Source: JAWSVE01 sp050633885 (GTDB taxonomy: Bacteria > Pseudomonadota > Gammaproteobacteria > Pseudomonadales > Cellvibrionaceae). From it: 64,000 bases of DNA. Positions 52,212 through 62,020 of the stretch are shown piece by piece. The notes beneath the pieces are model-generated. The model was not told the origin of the DNA, ran no database searches, and worked only from the letters and a program-made list of their open reading frames with translations. The first letter of the stretch is position 1. The number at the start of each line of letters is the position of its first letter. Made by a program: the position numbers and the translations under genes. The DNA lies in contig JBOEHK010000005.1 of the NCBI GenBank assembly GCA_050633885.1, forward strand, positions 434,001 to 498,000, given 5' to 3'.

Positions 52212-53180
52212 TTAGTCCAAATAATTCAAGGTTAGAGTGCAAATTTCTGACATGTTTACCTCACATCCTTGTTCGTCCTCAGTGTAAAGCCATCGAAGAG
52301 ACTCCCACTTCCTCAACCACGTGAGCTGTCGCTTGGCCAACTGACGTGTTGCTGCTATTCCTTTTTCGACCATTTCATCATGCGAAGATTGACCCTGAAG
52401 GTATTCCCACATTTGACGGTAACCCACCGCTCTAATTGCAGGCAGGTCTAAATGTAAATCACCCCGCTCACGTAAACTTACGACTTCTTGTTCAAATCCA
52501 TTCTCTATCATCTTATGAAATCGTCTTTTAATCCTATCGTGCAACACTGCTCTGTTACGCGGGCCTATCGCAAATTGTTTAACCGAAAACTGATTTAAAA
52601 ATGATTTAGCTTGCGAGGCTGGTGAGTCATGTTGTTCACGCCTCAGCTGAGTCATTGTTTTTCCTGTCAGCTTATAAACTTCGAGAGCACGCGAAATTCT
52701 TTGAGAGTGATTAGGATGTAAAGAGGCGGCAGTCTCAGGATCAATATTTTTTAATTGTTGGTGCAAAGCTGGCCACCCTTCTTGTTTTGCAGCAACTTCA
52801 ATGACCCTGCGAACCTCAGCATCAGCGCTCGGCATATCCGCCATTCCTTCAAGAAGCACATTGAAATACATCATCGTACCTCCCACGAGCAAAGGAATAC
52901 GATTATTTTCATGGCTTCTCCGAATGGCGGATAATGCATCATCACAAAACTCTGATGCAGAATAAGGTTCAGATGGATCACGAATATCAATTAATTGGTG
53001 TGGCGCTTTCAACAATTCTTCAGGTGTCGGTTTAGCAGAACCAATATTCAACTCTCGATAAACCATGGTCGAATCAACACTGATAACATCTACAGGGATC
53101 TTTTCTACCAACTCAATTGCCAAATCAGTTTTACCCGCAGCTGTTGGTCCCATCAAAAAAATAACTGGCGGCTTATTCAT
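52212..53180 (-). CDS. miaA: tRNA dimethylallyltransferase
   Basis: Adds the isopentenyl group to A37 of tRNAs reading UNN codons. 322 residues from the ATG at 53180; the open frame upstream of it encodes an unrelated hydrophobic stretch. P-loop GPTAAGKTDLA, the DSTMVYRELNIGSAKPT motif and the zinc-finger-like C-terminal region (RQLAKRQLTWLRKW) are intact. It lies 157 bp after mutL, rather than overlapping it as in E. coli. Confidence 0.96.
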   Translation of the reverse strand: MNKPPVIFLMGPTAAGKTDLAIELVEKIPVDVISVDSTMVYRELNIGSAKPTPEELLKAPHQLIDIRDPSEPYSASEFCDDALSAIRRSHENNRIPLLVGGTMMYFNVLLEGMADMPSADAEVRRVIEVAAKQEGWPALHQQLKNIDPETAASLHPNHSQRISRALEVYKLTGKTMTQLRREQHDSPASQAKSFLNQFSVKQFAIGPRNRAVLHDRIKRRFHKMIENGFEQEVVSLRERGDLHLDLPAIRAVGYRQMWEYLQGQSSHDEMVEKGIAATRQLAKRQLTWLRKWESLRWLYTEDEQGCEVNMSEICTLTLNYLD

Positions 53181-53337
53181 AAAAATTTCTGATAACAATT
53201 CGGGCAAAAATAAAGAAAAACATAAAATATAGGAAAGCAACACGCACACTGTCGTAGCGTACCGCTCTAAATACATGAGGACGAATCAAGATAAACCAAA
53301 CAGAAAAGGCATATAGGCATTTTAACCTACAAGCGCT

Positions 53338-55254
53338 TTACTGACCTCGCATAAACCATTTATCAATTTCTTGTAAGCTGAAGGCAGTCCACGTTGGCCG
53401 ACCATGATTACACTGTCCGCTTCGCTCAGTGGCCTCCATGTCACGAAGCAATGCATTCATTTCAGGAGTGGTTAATTTTCGATTTGCGCGAACAGCACCA
53501 TGGCATGCCATGGTGCCTAGAATTTCATTCATGTGCTCTTTTATTCTTTCGCTTGTTCCATGTTCAACAATATCCGCAAGAACATCACGAACCAATTGTT
53601 CAACATTACTGCGATCAAGCATGACAGGAATTTGCCGGACCAATAAACTCTCCGGCCCTGCTCGGTGTATGTCGAAACCTAAAGAGGAAAATGTTTCTGA
53701 CTTTTCTTCAGCGCAATCGGCTTCTTTTTGACTCACAGCAATTGACTGTGGAACTAATAACGGCTGTGCTTTTATACCATCAATATCCACTGCCGCTTTC
53801 ATTCGCTCATAAGTGATACGCTCATGTGCAGCATGCATATCAACCACAATTAACCCTTGAGCATTTTCAGCTAAAATAAAAATTCCTTTTAATTGCGCGA
53901 TTGCATATCCCAATGGAGGAATTTCTTTCTCCGCATTGCTTGAAGTAGCGTCCGAATTTACGGTTCCATCCGCTGACGAATGCAGTGCTTCATAAATTCG
54001 CATATCTTCTCGCACTTGATTAATAGCTTGAGAATTTTGAGTAAATGAAGAGGGCGGGCGATTTAGAAAATTGAGCGCAGTTTGATGCTGAGGCGCATCT
54101 AGCACTGCATTGTCTGCTGCCATAGAAAAATCATTATTCGTCTGCTGAAGAAACTCAATCTCTCCGGTTTCTACATTTGTAACTCCACCGGCAACACCAT
54201 TAACACCTGAAACATCTTGTGAACTTTGCTGTTGATCCCCTGGTCGCACACTGGCCAACGCTCTGTGCAAACTTCGATATAAAAAATCATGTACAAAACG
54301 ACTATCGCGAAAACGAACTTCATGTTTTGTTGGATGAACATTCACATCAACGGTCGCAGCATCCACTTCTAAATTTAAAACATATGCTGGGTGGCGACCA
54401 TGATAAAGAACGTCAGCATAAGCTTGGCGCACCGCATGAGTGACCACCTTATCTCGAATTGAACGGCCATTAACATAAAAATACTGTAAGTCTGCTTGAC
54501 TACGAGAAAATGCAGGAAGCGCAACCCACCCCCACAGTTTTAAACCGCTTCTCTCCATTTCAACAGCAATCACATTATCCATAAACGCCGGCCCACACAC
54601 TTGTGCCACTCGTCGTTCCTTCTCAATCTGCGATTCAGCAGATCGAAAACTATGAACCACTTTGCCATTATGTTTAAGTGTGAACGTAATATGGAAATGC
54701 GCTAAGGCTAATTTCTTAATGACGTCTTCAATGCGATTAAACTCTGTTTTTTCAGTTTTTAAAAACTTTCTTCTCGCCGGCGTATTAAAAAATAAATCTT
54801 GAACCTCAACAGTGGTTCCTTGTAAATGCCCAGTAGGTGTTACATCAGCCTGCATATCGCGCCCTTCAGCACGGACTTGCCAACCACCACTTTTCTCTTC
54901 GGTATTACTACTCAACACCAAACGAGACACAGAACTAATACTTGCTAAAGCCTCGCCTCGAAAACCTAAGGTTTTTACTGCCTCTAGGTCATCTAAAATA
55001 TGAATTTTGCTTGTCGCATGCCGACTTAGTGCCAAGGCAAGATCTTCTTTTGGAATGCCTCCGCCATTATCACGAACGCGCAATAATTTTATTCCTCCTT
55101 GCTCAACATCCACGTCAATAGAAGTAGAGCCAGCATCAATACTATTTTCTAATAATTCTTTGATGACACTCGCAGGACGCTCCACAACTTCACCAGCGGC
55201 TATTTGGTTTGAAAGACGGGGAGACAATAACTGAATACGTTTAGTTGGGTTCAC
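53338..55254 (-). CDS. mutL: DNA mismatch repair protein MutL, endonuclease-type
   Basis: GHKL ATPase N-terminal half (NQIAAGEVVERPASVIKELL, DNGGGI, GFRGEALASISSV) and a C-terminal dimerisation half. The latter carries DMHAAHERITYE (about residue 472) and GQCNHGRPT, corresponding to the metal-binding endonuclease motifs DQHA(X)2E(X)4E and CxHGRP found in MutL proteins of bacteria lacking MutH. Q is replaced by M in the first. The start is uncertain: a GTG at 55254 gives the family-like NPTKRIQLLSPRLSN, while a TTG at 55359 would add 35 residues including CPAC and lacks a ribosome site. Confidence 0.94.
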   Translation of the reverse strand: MNPTKRIQLLSPRLSNQIAAGEVVERPASVIKELLENSIDAGSTSIDVDVEQGGIKLLRVRDNGGGIPKEDLALALSRHATSKIHILDDLEAVKTLGFRGEALASISSVSRLVLSSNTEEKSGGWQVRAEGRDMQADVTPTGHLQGTTVEVQDLFFNTPARRKFLKTEKTEFNRIEDVIKKLALAHFHITFTLKHNGKVVHSFRSAESQIEKERRVAQVCGPAFMDNVIAVEMERSGLKLWGWVALPAFSRSQADLQYFYVNGRSIRDKVVTHAVRQAYADVLYHGRHPAYVLNLEVDAATVDVNVHPTKHEVRFRDSRFVHDFLYRSLHRALASVRPGDQQQSSQDVSGVNGVAGGVTNVETGEIEFLQQTNNDFSMAADNAVLDAPQHQTALNFLNRPPSSFTQNSQAINQVREDMRIYEALHSSADGTVNSDATSSNAEKEIPPLGYAIAQLKGIFILAENAQGLIVVDMHAAHERITYERMKAAVDIDGIKAQPLLVPQSIAVSQKEADCAEEKSETFSSLGFDIHRAGPESLLVRQIPVMLDRSNVEQLVRDVLADIVEHGTSERIKEHMNEILGTMACHGAVRANRKLTTPEMNALLRDMEATERSGQCNHGRPTWTAFSLQEIDKWFMRGQ

Positions 55255-55362
55255 AGAAAAGTTCTTTTTTAATTTAATTGAATATTGATGCTGGCAAGCA
55301 GGGCAATAGTTGAACGGGGCTATTTGTTGTGCTTTATGTGCCTGTAAATGTGCTTTCAAAAC

Positions 55363-56700
55363 TTATGACATTGGAATTTTCAAACGCTGCCCAATTCGTA
55401 TAACGGTACTTGATAAACCATTAAATTTTAATATTTCATTCACAGAAACGTTATAACGCTTTGCAATTTCAGACAAGGTATCACCACGCGCGATCACGTG
55501 TTCACTTGGCTTCTGGTTGCCATTGTTTTTCATCCAGGCAATATAACTTCCTGCAGGAGGACTTTTATAAAAATAATGCTGAGTGCCTTTAAATATTTTT
55601 TCAGCCATTTGCTGACGATACGCAGGGGTACTTAATTTTTTTGCTTCGCCAGGATTGGAAATAAATCCCGTCTCAATCAAAATTGAAGGCATATCCGGCG
55701 AGCGTAATACAGCAAAGTTGGCTTGCTCAACATGAGACTTATGTAGCCTCGCCAAAGCACCCATCGAAGACAACACATTTTGACCGATGTCCAGACTCGA
55801 ACTTAACGTATGCGTCATCGATAAATCAACTAACACACCCGCTAGCATTTCGTCTTTATCTTTTAAATTAACATTGCCAACACCGCCAATTAAATCAGCT
55901 TTGTTTTCTTTTTGTGCCAGATAACGCGCCGTATCACTGGTTGCTTTTGCCCCTCGTCCATTCAAAGCATAAACAGATGCACCTCGTGCTCCACTATTTT
56001 TAAAGGCATCAGCATGGATAGAAATAAATAAATCGGCTCGCATTGCCCGCGCAAGAGCCGGTCGTTTTTTTAGCTCAATATAATAATCACCGGTTCTCGT
56101 TAATTTTGCACGATATCCTGGCTGACTATTGATCAGTTTGACTAATCGCTTACTAATATCAAGCACAACATTTTTTTCATAAACACGTCTTGAACCAATA
56201 GCGCCAGGATCTTCTCCACCATGCCCCGCATCGACTGCAATAATGATATCTCGTCGAGTTTGCGTCGTGGGATCAGGTATAACTATCTTCGGTTCCGCAA
56301 TTTTTTTCGTATCAAATAAATCCAGTACTAATCGATCACTTTTATCGCCATGTTTAACCAAAGAAAATATCTTGGGGTCAACGGCTTCTTTTAAATCTAA
56401 TACGATGCGTAAATCTTTTTCGCCACGCTTGCCGGTTCTAATTTTGCTAACCGGTGTATTGCTGATACCAATATCACTCAACTTCGCCTTAAAGTAAGCA
56501 TTTTGAATATCTATCACTAATCGTTGTGGATTAGATAACATGAACATGTTGTGTTGCACAGGACCACTGAGGTCAAAAACAATACGAGTGTTATCTGGCG
56601 CACGCCACAACCTAACACCATCGACATCAACCGCATAAGCAGGACACCCAAATACCGCTATGAATAATAAGACAATTGCAATGAACGATTTTTTTTTCAT
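55363..56700 (-). CDS. amiB: N-acetylmuramoyl-L-alanine amidase, AmiB type (AMIN, Amidase_3, LysM)
   Basis: Splits septal peptidoglycan for daughter-cell separation. About 445 residues: signal peptide (KKKSFIAIVLLFIAVFGCPAYA), AMIN domain (about 25-130) for septal targeting, and a zinc amidase domain (about 150-370). The amidase shows AVDAGHGGEDPGAIG, YEKNVV (zinc Glu region), SIHADAF and ILIETGFISN. A C-terminal LysM (HVIARGDTLSEIAKRYNVS) follows. A LysM and this position next to tsaE and mutL match AmiB of other gammaproteobacteria. A TTG at 56718 is an alternative start. Activity is usually gated by EnvC/NlpD-type factors. Confidence 0.95.
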   Translation of the reverse strand: MKKKSFIAIVLLFIAVFGCPAYAVDVDGVRLWRAPDNTRIVFDLSGPVQHNMFMLSNPQRLVIDIQNAYFKAKLSDIGISNTPVSKIRTGKRGEKDLRIVLDLKEAVDPKIFSLVKHGDKSDRLVLDLFDTKKIAEPKIVIPDPTTQTRRDIIIAVDAGHGGEDPGAIGSRRVYEKNVVLDISKRLVKLINSQPGYRAKLTRTGDYYIELKKRPALARAMRADLFISIHADAFKNSGARGASVYALNGRGAKATSDTARYLAQKENKADLIGGVGNVNLKDKDEMLAGVLVDLSMTHTLSSSLDIGQNVLSSMGALARLHKSHVEQANFAVLRSPDMPSILIETGFISNPGEAKKLSTPAYRQQMAEKIFKGTQHYFYKSPPAGSYIAWMKNNGNQKPSEHVIARGDTLSEIAKRYNVSVNEILKFNGLSSTVIRIGQRLKIPMS

Positions 56701-56882
56701 AGATTTAAAACTACTCAATACCTTTGACCTTCAAGATTGTTCTGCATAAGCACATGAGATCAATAGTCATTATTGGCTTATCAACAGGTAACTATTTTTA
56801 GTTTATATCTTTTTGGGTTATACCATGGGAAACATGAACGAGAGCCAACTGTGCCAGCTTATCACCCCATGAAAAACCTATC

Positions 56883-57377
56883 TTAATAAGACACGGTCTC
56901 GAATTTGTTTAAAATACTTTGCCCAATACCTGTCTTTGCACAAAGCTCTACCTGCCGGCCAGGTACTTTAACGGTTACTGTAGCGATTAAATCCGCCTCG
57001 GGCAAAACACCCTCTCCACGATTAGGCCACTCGATTAGGCAAAGATTCCCCACACCAAAATAATCACGAATACCCATGTACTCCAATTCTTCGGGATCAC
57101 CCAACCGGTAGAGATCGAAATGCCTAACGTGACACTCATCAAAATCGTATGGCTCAACCAAGGTATATGTTGGGCTTTTAACCGCACCATGGTGACCAAA
57201 TGCCTTTAATATTCCGCGGCAAAACGTAGTTTTGCCGGCACCCAAATCACCGATTAGATGAATGATCACACCCGTCTTTCTGACATCGTCCATAATGACA
57301 GAGCCAATAGCCACTCCCAAAGATACTGTCGCTTCTTCATTTTCCAAAAATAGTGACTGCTTACTGTCGCCTTCCAT
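56883..57377 (-). CDS. tsaE: TsaE, ATPase for tRNA t6A synthesis
   Basis: 164 residues with the P-loop GDLGAGKTTFCRG and SPTYTLVEPYDF, then FDLYRLGDPEELEYMGIRDYF, all family hallmarks. Works with TsaB and TsaD to make N6-threonylcarbamoyladenosine at A37. 45 bp after nnr on the same strand. Essential in most bacteria. Confidence 0.96.
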   Translation of the reverse strand: MEGDSKQSLFLENEEATVSLGVAIGSVIMDDVRKTGVIIHLIGDLGAGKTTFCRGILKAFGHHGAVKSPTYTLVEPYDFDECHVRHFDLYRLGDPEELEYMGIRDYFGVGNLCLIEWPNRGEGVLPEADLIATVTVKVPGRQVELCAKTGIGQSILNKFETVSY

Positions 57378-57422
57378 ACTGTTTTATCTTCGTATCTCGT
57401 TTTTCAAAGTGTTGTACCACCT

Positions 57423-58994
57423 TCATCTTTTGGTAGATTCTTTCACATTAATCAAACGGCGCATATGCGGGTACAGATCTGTTGCCAGCAATCCTTTCTC
57501 GCCATTCACCTGTACGGCTTTATCAGCAGCAGCGCCATGTAATGCCACACCTAATTCTGCAGCATCTTTCAATGATAGTTTTTGGGCGATCAAACCACCG
57601 AGAATACCACTAAGCACATCGCCCATTCCCCCTGTCGCCATGCCTGGATTGCCCGTCTTATTAATCGCGATCGACGTGATATTTTTCTCATGAATCGCTT
57701 GAGAGGATGCCACTAAACTGCCCGCCCCTTTCAAGACAACAACCCCACCGTATTTTCTTTGCAATTCGGTGACTGCGTTAAAACGGTCGCTAGCAATATC
57801 GGCAACTGTTACGCCTAATAATCGAGCAGCTTCCCCTGGGTGAGGTGTTAACACCCAGCGATGACTGACTAATGCTTCCTTTTCTGAAAGCGCTGCAACA
57901 AGATTTAAAGCATCCGCATCTATCACCATCGGCAACTCAGACATCATCGCCATTTTTAATAATTGCTTCGACCAATCAGATTGACCCAAACCCGGCCCCA
58001 CAACGATAACCGTCGCTTTTGCCAATAATGGCAGCATATCATCTGACGACTCGACACCACTCACCATCAATTCAGGGCGCCGCGTTAACAGCGGAGCCAC
58101 ATGCTCGACTCTTGTAGCAACAGAAACCAAACCTGACCCAATCCGAGCTACTGCTTCTGCGGCCATCATCACCGCGCCTCCCATACCATTATCGCCACCA
58201 ATCACCAAGGTATGCCCAAAATGACCTTTATGCGCATTTGCTGGTCGAGGAGGTAGCATGTAAACACTGTCGGCAAAATGTATGCTTTCGATGACAACAT
58301 CCTGACCTGTTAACATTTTCTCTTGAATAGCGTCATAAATAGGCTCATCAATCAATGAATCAAAAACAATTTCACCTACTTTTGACGGAGCCTGCCCAGT
58401 ATAAAGCCCGCGCTTTCTGGCAATGAAGGTGGCCGTTACATCAGCATCCACACAATCACCCAAAATAGCACCCGAATTAGCCGACAACCCAGACGGGACA
58501 TCAACTGCAATAATGGGTAATCCACTTTTGTTAATTTCCCCAATAGCGTCCAAATAATCGCCTTCGACTTCTCTGGAAAGCCCAATCCCGAACAAAGCGT
58601 CCACTATGACACCCTGCTCGAATTGCATCCCCTTTTCATAGGCCATCATGGAAACGCCAGCTTCTTGTGCAAAATAAAAAGCTTTTTTTGCATCGCCGGT
58701 AAGTTCTTCAGGGGGCGATAAAAAAACAACTCGTACTGGAAGATTCTTTTGAGCAGCTAAGCCAGCAACAACATAACCATCACCACCATTATTGCCTGCA
58801 CCACAAAACACGGTTATCTGCTGGTCTGATTTTAGAGCGGTTTGCGGCCATTGCTGTAATAGCGTGTTAAAAACACAAGTTCCTGCTCGCTTCATAAGCA
58901 CGAGACCAGGAATGTTAAATTCTTCTATCGCAAGCCGATCAAATTCTCTTGCTTGAGCCACAGTAAAAAGTTGTTCTTTCATATTTTCGATCAT
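57423..58994 (-). CDS. nnr: Bifunctional NAD(P)H-hydrate epimerase and dehydratase
   Basis: Repairs damaged NAD(P)H hydrates. The N-terminal epimerase (about 1-215) has GLVLMKRAG, FCGAGNNGGDGYVVAGLA and DVPSGLSANSG. The C-terminal ADP-dependent dehydratase (about 235-510) has VIVVGPGLGQSDWS, LTPHPGEAARLL and NPGMATGGMGDVLSGILGG. ATG codons at 58994 and 58982 and a TTG at 59006 are possible starts; 58994 is used here without strong evidence. First gene of the block that runs to purA, divergent from queG. Confidence 0.95.
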   Translation of the reverse strand: MIENMKEQLFTVAQAREFDRLAIEEFNIPGLVLMKRAGTCVFNTLLQQWPQTALKSDQQITVFCGAGNNGGDGYVVAGLAAQKNLPVRVVFLSPPEELTGDAKKAFYFAQEAGVSMMAYEKGMQFEQGVIVDALFGIGLSREVEGDYLDAIGEINKSGLPIIAVDVPSGLSANSGAILGDCVDADVTATFIARKRGLYTGQAPSKVGEIVFDSLIDEPIYDAIQEKMLTGQDVVIESIHFADSVYMLPPRPANAHKGHFGHTLVIGGDNGMGGAVMMAAEAVARIGSGLVSVATRVEHVAPLLTRRPELMVSGVESSDDMLPLLAKATVIVVGPGLGQSDWSKQLLKMAMMSELPMVIDADALNLVAALSEKEALVSHRWVLTPHPGEAARLLGVTVADIASDRFNAVTELQRKYGGVVVLKGAGSLVASSQAIHEKNITSIAINKTGNPGMATGGMGDVLSGILGGLIAQKLSLKDAAELGVALHGAAADKAVQVNGEKGLLATDLYPHMRRLINVKESTKR

Positions 58995-59130
58995 CCACGG
59001 GAACAAGATTTTTAAAACTAAATGACAACAATAACAAGATTAAAACGATTATAGCGGCCTACTGACAACTAGAGGGATCATTCACTGTGATTTTCTGGCA
59101 GAATTATACCCGCAATGTGAGCGCATATTT

Positions 59131-60243
59131 ATGTCAGAACATCATCGTTACAATAAAACCGATCTTAACTCGCTAGCTCTCCAAATCAAGAGCTGGGGGA
59201 AAGAGCTTGGATTTCAGCAAGTTGGCATTACAGATACTGAACTTCAACCCCATGAAGCTCACTTAGAAGAATGGTTAGAAAAAGGATATCACGGTACGAT
59301 GTCTTGGATGAGTGATCACGGCAAAAAGCGATCACGCCCACGAGAATTACTTCCCAGTACTGTCCGCGTTATTTCGGTTCGCCTTGATTATCTTCCCGGT
59401 GACACCACTCAAACACAATTGCTTCAGAAAAAAGAAAAAGCCTATTTAGCGCGCTATGCTCTTGGCCGCGACTATCACAAATTAATCCGCAAACGTTTAA
59501 AAATATTATCTGACAAAATCTCTAGCGAAATTTCAAACAATACTGAATTTGAAAACTTTCGCGCTCCCAATCAGCGCCCTTTTGTTGATAGCGCTCCCGT
59601 TTTAGAACGCGCACTTGCCGAGAAAGCTCACCTAGGGTGGATTGGTAAAAACACGATGCTAATTAACAACAAGGCTGGAAGCTGGTTTTTTTTAGGCGAA
59701 ATTTTTACCAGCTTACCTCTACCTTGTGAACCTGAACCATCAAGCAATCATTGTGGAACATGTCATGCGTGTTTAGACGTTTGCCCCACGCAAGCCTTTG
59801 TTAACCCTTATGAGCTCGACGCTAGAAAATGCATTTCCTATTTAACCATTGAACACAAAGGAGCCATTCCAGAAGAGCTCAGAAAACCAATGGGAAATAG
59901 GATATTCGGATGCGACGACTGCCAACTCGTTTGCCCTTGGAATAAGTTCGCAAAGCCTACCGATGAAAAAGATTTTAAACCTAGGCACCAATTAGACTCA
60001 CCAGAGCTATTGGATCTTTTTAACTGGACGGAGGAAGAATTTTTAAAAAGAACAGAAGGCTCTCCGATCCGAAGGATAGGTTATCAGAATTGGCTACGAA
60101 ACATTAGCGTAGCGCTTGGAAATGCACCGACATCAAAAGCATTAATTGCTGCTTTAAAAAGCAGACAATCAAGCGCCCAATTTATAAACATAGATTTTTT
60201 ACAAGAGCATTTCGATTGGGCACTGGAGCAACACCAACGTTAG
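59131..60243 (+). CDS. queG: Epoxyqueuosine reductase
   Basis: Last step of queuosine synthesis in tRNA: cobalamin- and iron-sulfur-dependent reduction of epoxyqueuosine. 370 residues with the two 4Fe-4S motifs (CGTCHACLDVCP and CDDCQLVCPWN), RAPNQRPFVDSAPVLERALA and LGWIGKNTMLIN. Divergent from nnr with 136 bp between starts, convergent with orn at 18 bp. Confidence 0.97.
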   Translation: MSEHHRYNKTDLNSLALQIKSWGKELGFQQVGITDTELQPHEAHLEEWLEKGYHGTMSWMSDHGKKRSRPRELLPSTVRVISVRLDYLPGDTTQTQLLQKKEKAYLARYALGRDYHKLIRKRLKILSDKISSEISNNTEFENFRAPNQRPFVDSAPVLERALAEKAHLGWIGKNTMLINNKAGSWFFLGEIFTSLPLPCEPEPSSNHCGTCHACLDVCPTQAFVNPYELDARKCISYLTIEHKGAIPEELRKPMGNRIFGCDDCQLVCPWNKFAKPTDEKDFKPRHQLDSPELLDLFNWTEEEFLKRTEGSPIRRIGYQNWLRNISVALGNAPTSKALIAALKSRQSSAQFINIDFLQEHFDWALEQHQR

Positions 60244-60261
60244 CATAGGCCAACTTCTCTT

Positions 60262-60807
60262 TTATTTAGTCACTAAAAAATGCTTTTTATAATGTTTTAA
60301 TTCAGCGACGGAATCTTTTATGTCATCCATTGCCAAATGGCTTCCCATCTTTTTTACGCCATCAGCAACCGACGGATTCCACTGTTGAGCTAATATTTTC
60401 AAAGAACTCACATCCAAATTACGATAATGAAAGTAGGCTTCTAAGTGAGGCATATAGTTTGCCAAAAAACGCCGATCCTGACATATAGAATTTCCACATA
60501 TGGGTGACTTTCCTGCTGGCACCCACTGCTTTAAAAAATCAATTGTCAGTGTTTCAGCAGCTTCAGCATCAAACTTGCTAGACTTCACCCTGTCCGTCAA
60601 ACCTGACTTTCCATGTTGATTTGTATTCCACTCATCCATCCCTGACAAAACTTCATTGGGCTGATGAATGGCAACTATTGGCCCCTCTGCCAACATATTT
60701 AGATCTGAATCGGTGATTAATGTTGCAATTTCTATAATGACATCTTTGTTCGGTTCTAAACCTGTCATCTCTAAATCGATCCAAATTAAATTACTATCAC
60801 TTATCAT
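60262..60807 (-). CDS. orn: Oligoribonuclease
   Basis: 181 residues of the DEDDh exonuclease family: WIDLEMTGLEP (first D and E), the NSICQDRRFLANYMP segment, and the DDIKDSVAELKHYKKHF end. It degrades two- to five-base RNAs and also pGpG from cyclic di-GMP breakdown, so it completes turnover of the signal made by the GGDEF protein in this window. Its usual neighbour rsgA is not between it and the next gene here. Confidence 0.97.
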   Translation of the reverse strand: MISDSNLIWIDLEMTGLEPNKDVIIEIATLITDSDLNMLAEGPIVAIHQPNEVLSGMDEWNTNQHGKSGLTDRVKSSKFDAEAAETLTIDFLKQWVPAGKSPICGNSICQDRRFLANYMPHLEAYFHYRNLDVSSLKILAQQWNPSVADGVKKMGSHLAMDDIKDSVAELKHYKKHFLVTK

Positions 60808-61020
60808 TTTTTATCAGCCTTTTCTTGTATTTTTTTTACCGTTAGTTCAAAAACTTTCCATCGCTTAATGAATAGATGGTAGCAATGTTAGTTAACATCT
60901 CCAACTTTTCACGATTATCAATCTCTTAATTCTGTTAAAATTTGAATCCAACCTTCCTATTATCCACACAATTAATTTTATTTTCTTTATAATCCCACTT
61001 TTTAATCGCTAGAGATCTTC

Positions 61021-61845
61021 ATGGATTCTTTAACATCATCAGACATACTACCCTTTATTGCGGAACCGGCCGACTTAGAAAAATCTTTGCACCACGATCA
61101 ACTTTTGATTTTAGATTTATGCAACAGTCAGCAATATCAAGCAGGGCACATCCCAAATGCCATTCATGTGAGACCTGACGAACTTGTTAGTGGCGAACCT
61201 CCTGCCGCCGGAAAACTCCCTAAGATTGAGCGTTTAAATACTTTGTTTTCTCGCCTAGGCTTAACAAGTAAAACCCACGTAGTTGTTTACGATGATGAGG
61301 GCGGTGGCTGGGCTGGCCGGCTTATATGGACTTTAGATGTTATCGGCCATAAACACTCTTCATACTTAAACGGCGGCTTACATTCTTGGCACGCCGAAGG
61401 GTTTCCGTTAACCCAAGAGTTAACTGAAAGAGTTCCATGCCACTATCATGCAACCATCTCTTCAGAACCAATGGCCACAAAAGAGGACATTCTACATCAG
61501 CTGAAGTCCGCCAACTGTACCGTATGGGATGCTCGTAGCTTAGAAGAATATACCGGTTTTAGGCAAACGGCTTTACGCAATGGGCATATACCCAATGCTG
61601 TTCACTGTGAATGGACAGAGCTAATGGATCAAGAAAAGAATTTTCGCCTCCGCTCAGACTTAAAACATTACCTAGCAACAAAAGGTTTAGATTCGACAAA
61701 AAATATTGTGACACATTGTCACTCTCACCACAGATCCGGATTAACTTACTTGGCAGGAAAATCTCTAGACTTTTCGATTAAAGCCTACGATGGCTCTTGG
61801 AGTGAATGGGGGAATGATCCTAACACACCCATTGAAACGTATTGA
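61021..61845 (+). CDS. Two-domain rhodanese-type sulfurtransferase
   Basis: 274 residues, two rhodanese domains. The first is inactive (residues 1-130, LDLCNSQQYQAGHIPNAIHV). The second bears the active-site loop CHSHHRS with catalytic C233 (C-x4-R). This loop differs from the CRYGVGRA-like loop of P. fluorescens/Azotobacter RhdA and from the CGSGVTA loop of mercaptopyruvate sulfurtransferases, so the sulfur donor is uncertain. Directly upstream of psd in the same direction, as in Pseudomonas. Confidence 0.85.
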   Translation: MDSLTSSDILPFIAEPADLEKSLHHDQLLILDLCNSQQYQAGHIPNAIHVRPDELVSGEPPAAGKLPKIERLNTLFSRLGLTSKTHVVVYDDEGGGWAGRLIWTLDVIGHKHSSYLNGGLHSWHAEGFPLTQELTERVPCHYHATISSEPMATKEDILHQLKSANCTVWDARSLEEYTGFRQTALRNGHIPNAVHCEWTELMDQEKNFRLRSDLKHYLATKGLDSTKNIVTHCHSHHRSGLTYLAGKSLDFSIKAYDGSWSEWGNDPNTPIETY

Positions 61846-62020
61846 CGATTATTGAGTAACGTTTCTAATGGCAATTATTCTACTAACAAAGACTTTATTA
61901 ACAATTACGCGACTGATAATAATCTTAACAGTTTCCCATCTTTCCTACATTTATAACTGTCAATCTTGTCAGTTTTGTTTAGAATCAACAGATAATGTAT
62001 ATCAGCCAAGAGTAAACTAC

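Noticed and set aside
55255..55359. 35-residue N-terminal extension of MutL containing CPAC
   Set aside because: Starts at a TTG without a ribosome site and precedes the position where all MutL proteins begin; a chance CxxC.
61868..62020. 51-residue hydrophobic extension of Psd
   Set aside because: No counterpart in the family; GTG at 62021 with AAGAG upstream matches known Psd N-termini.
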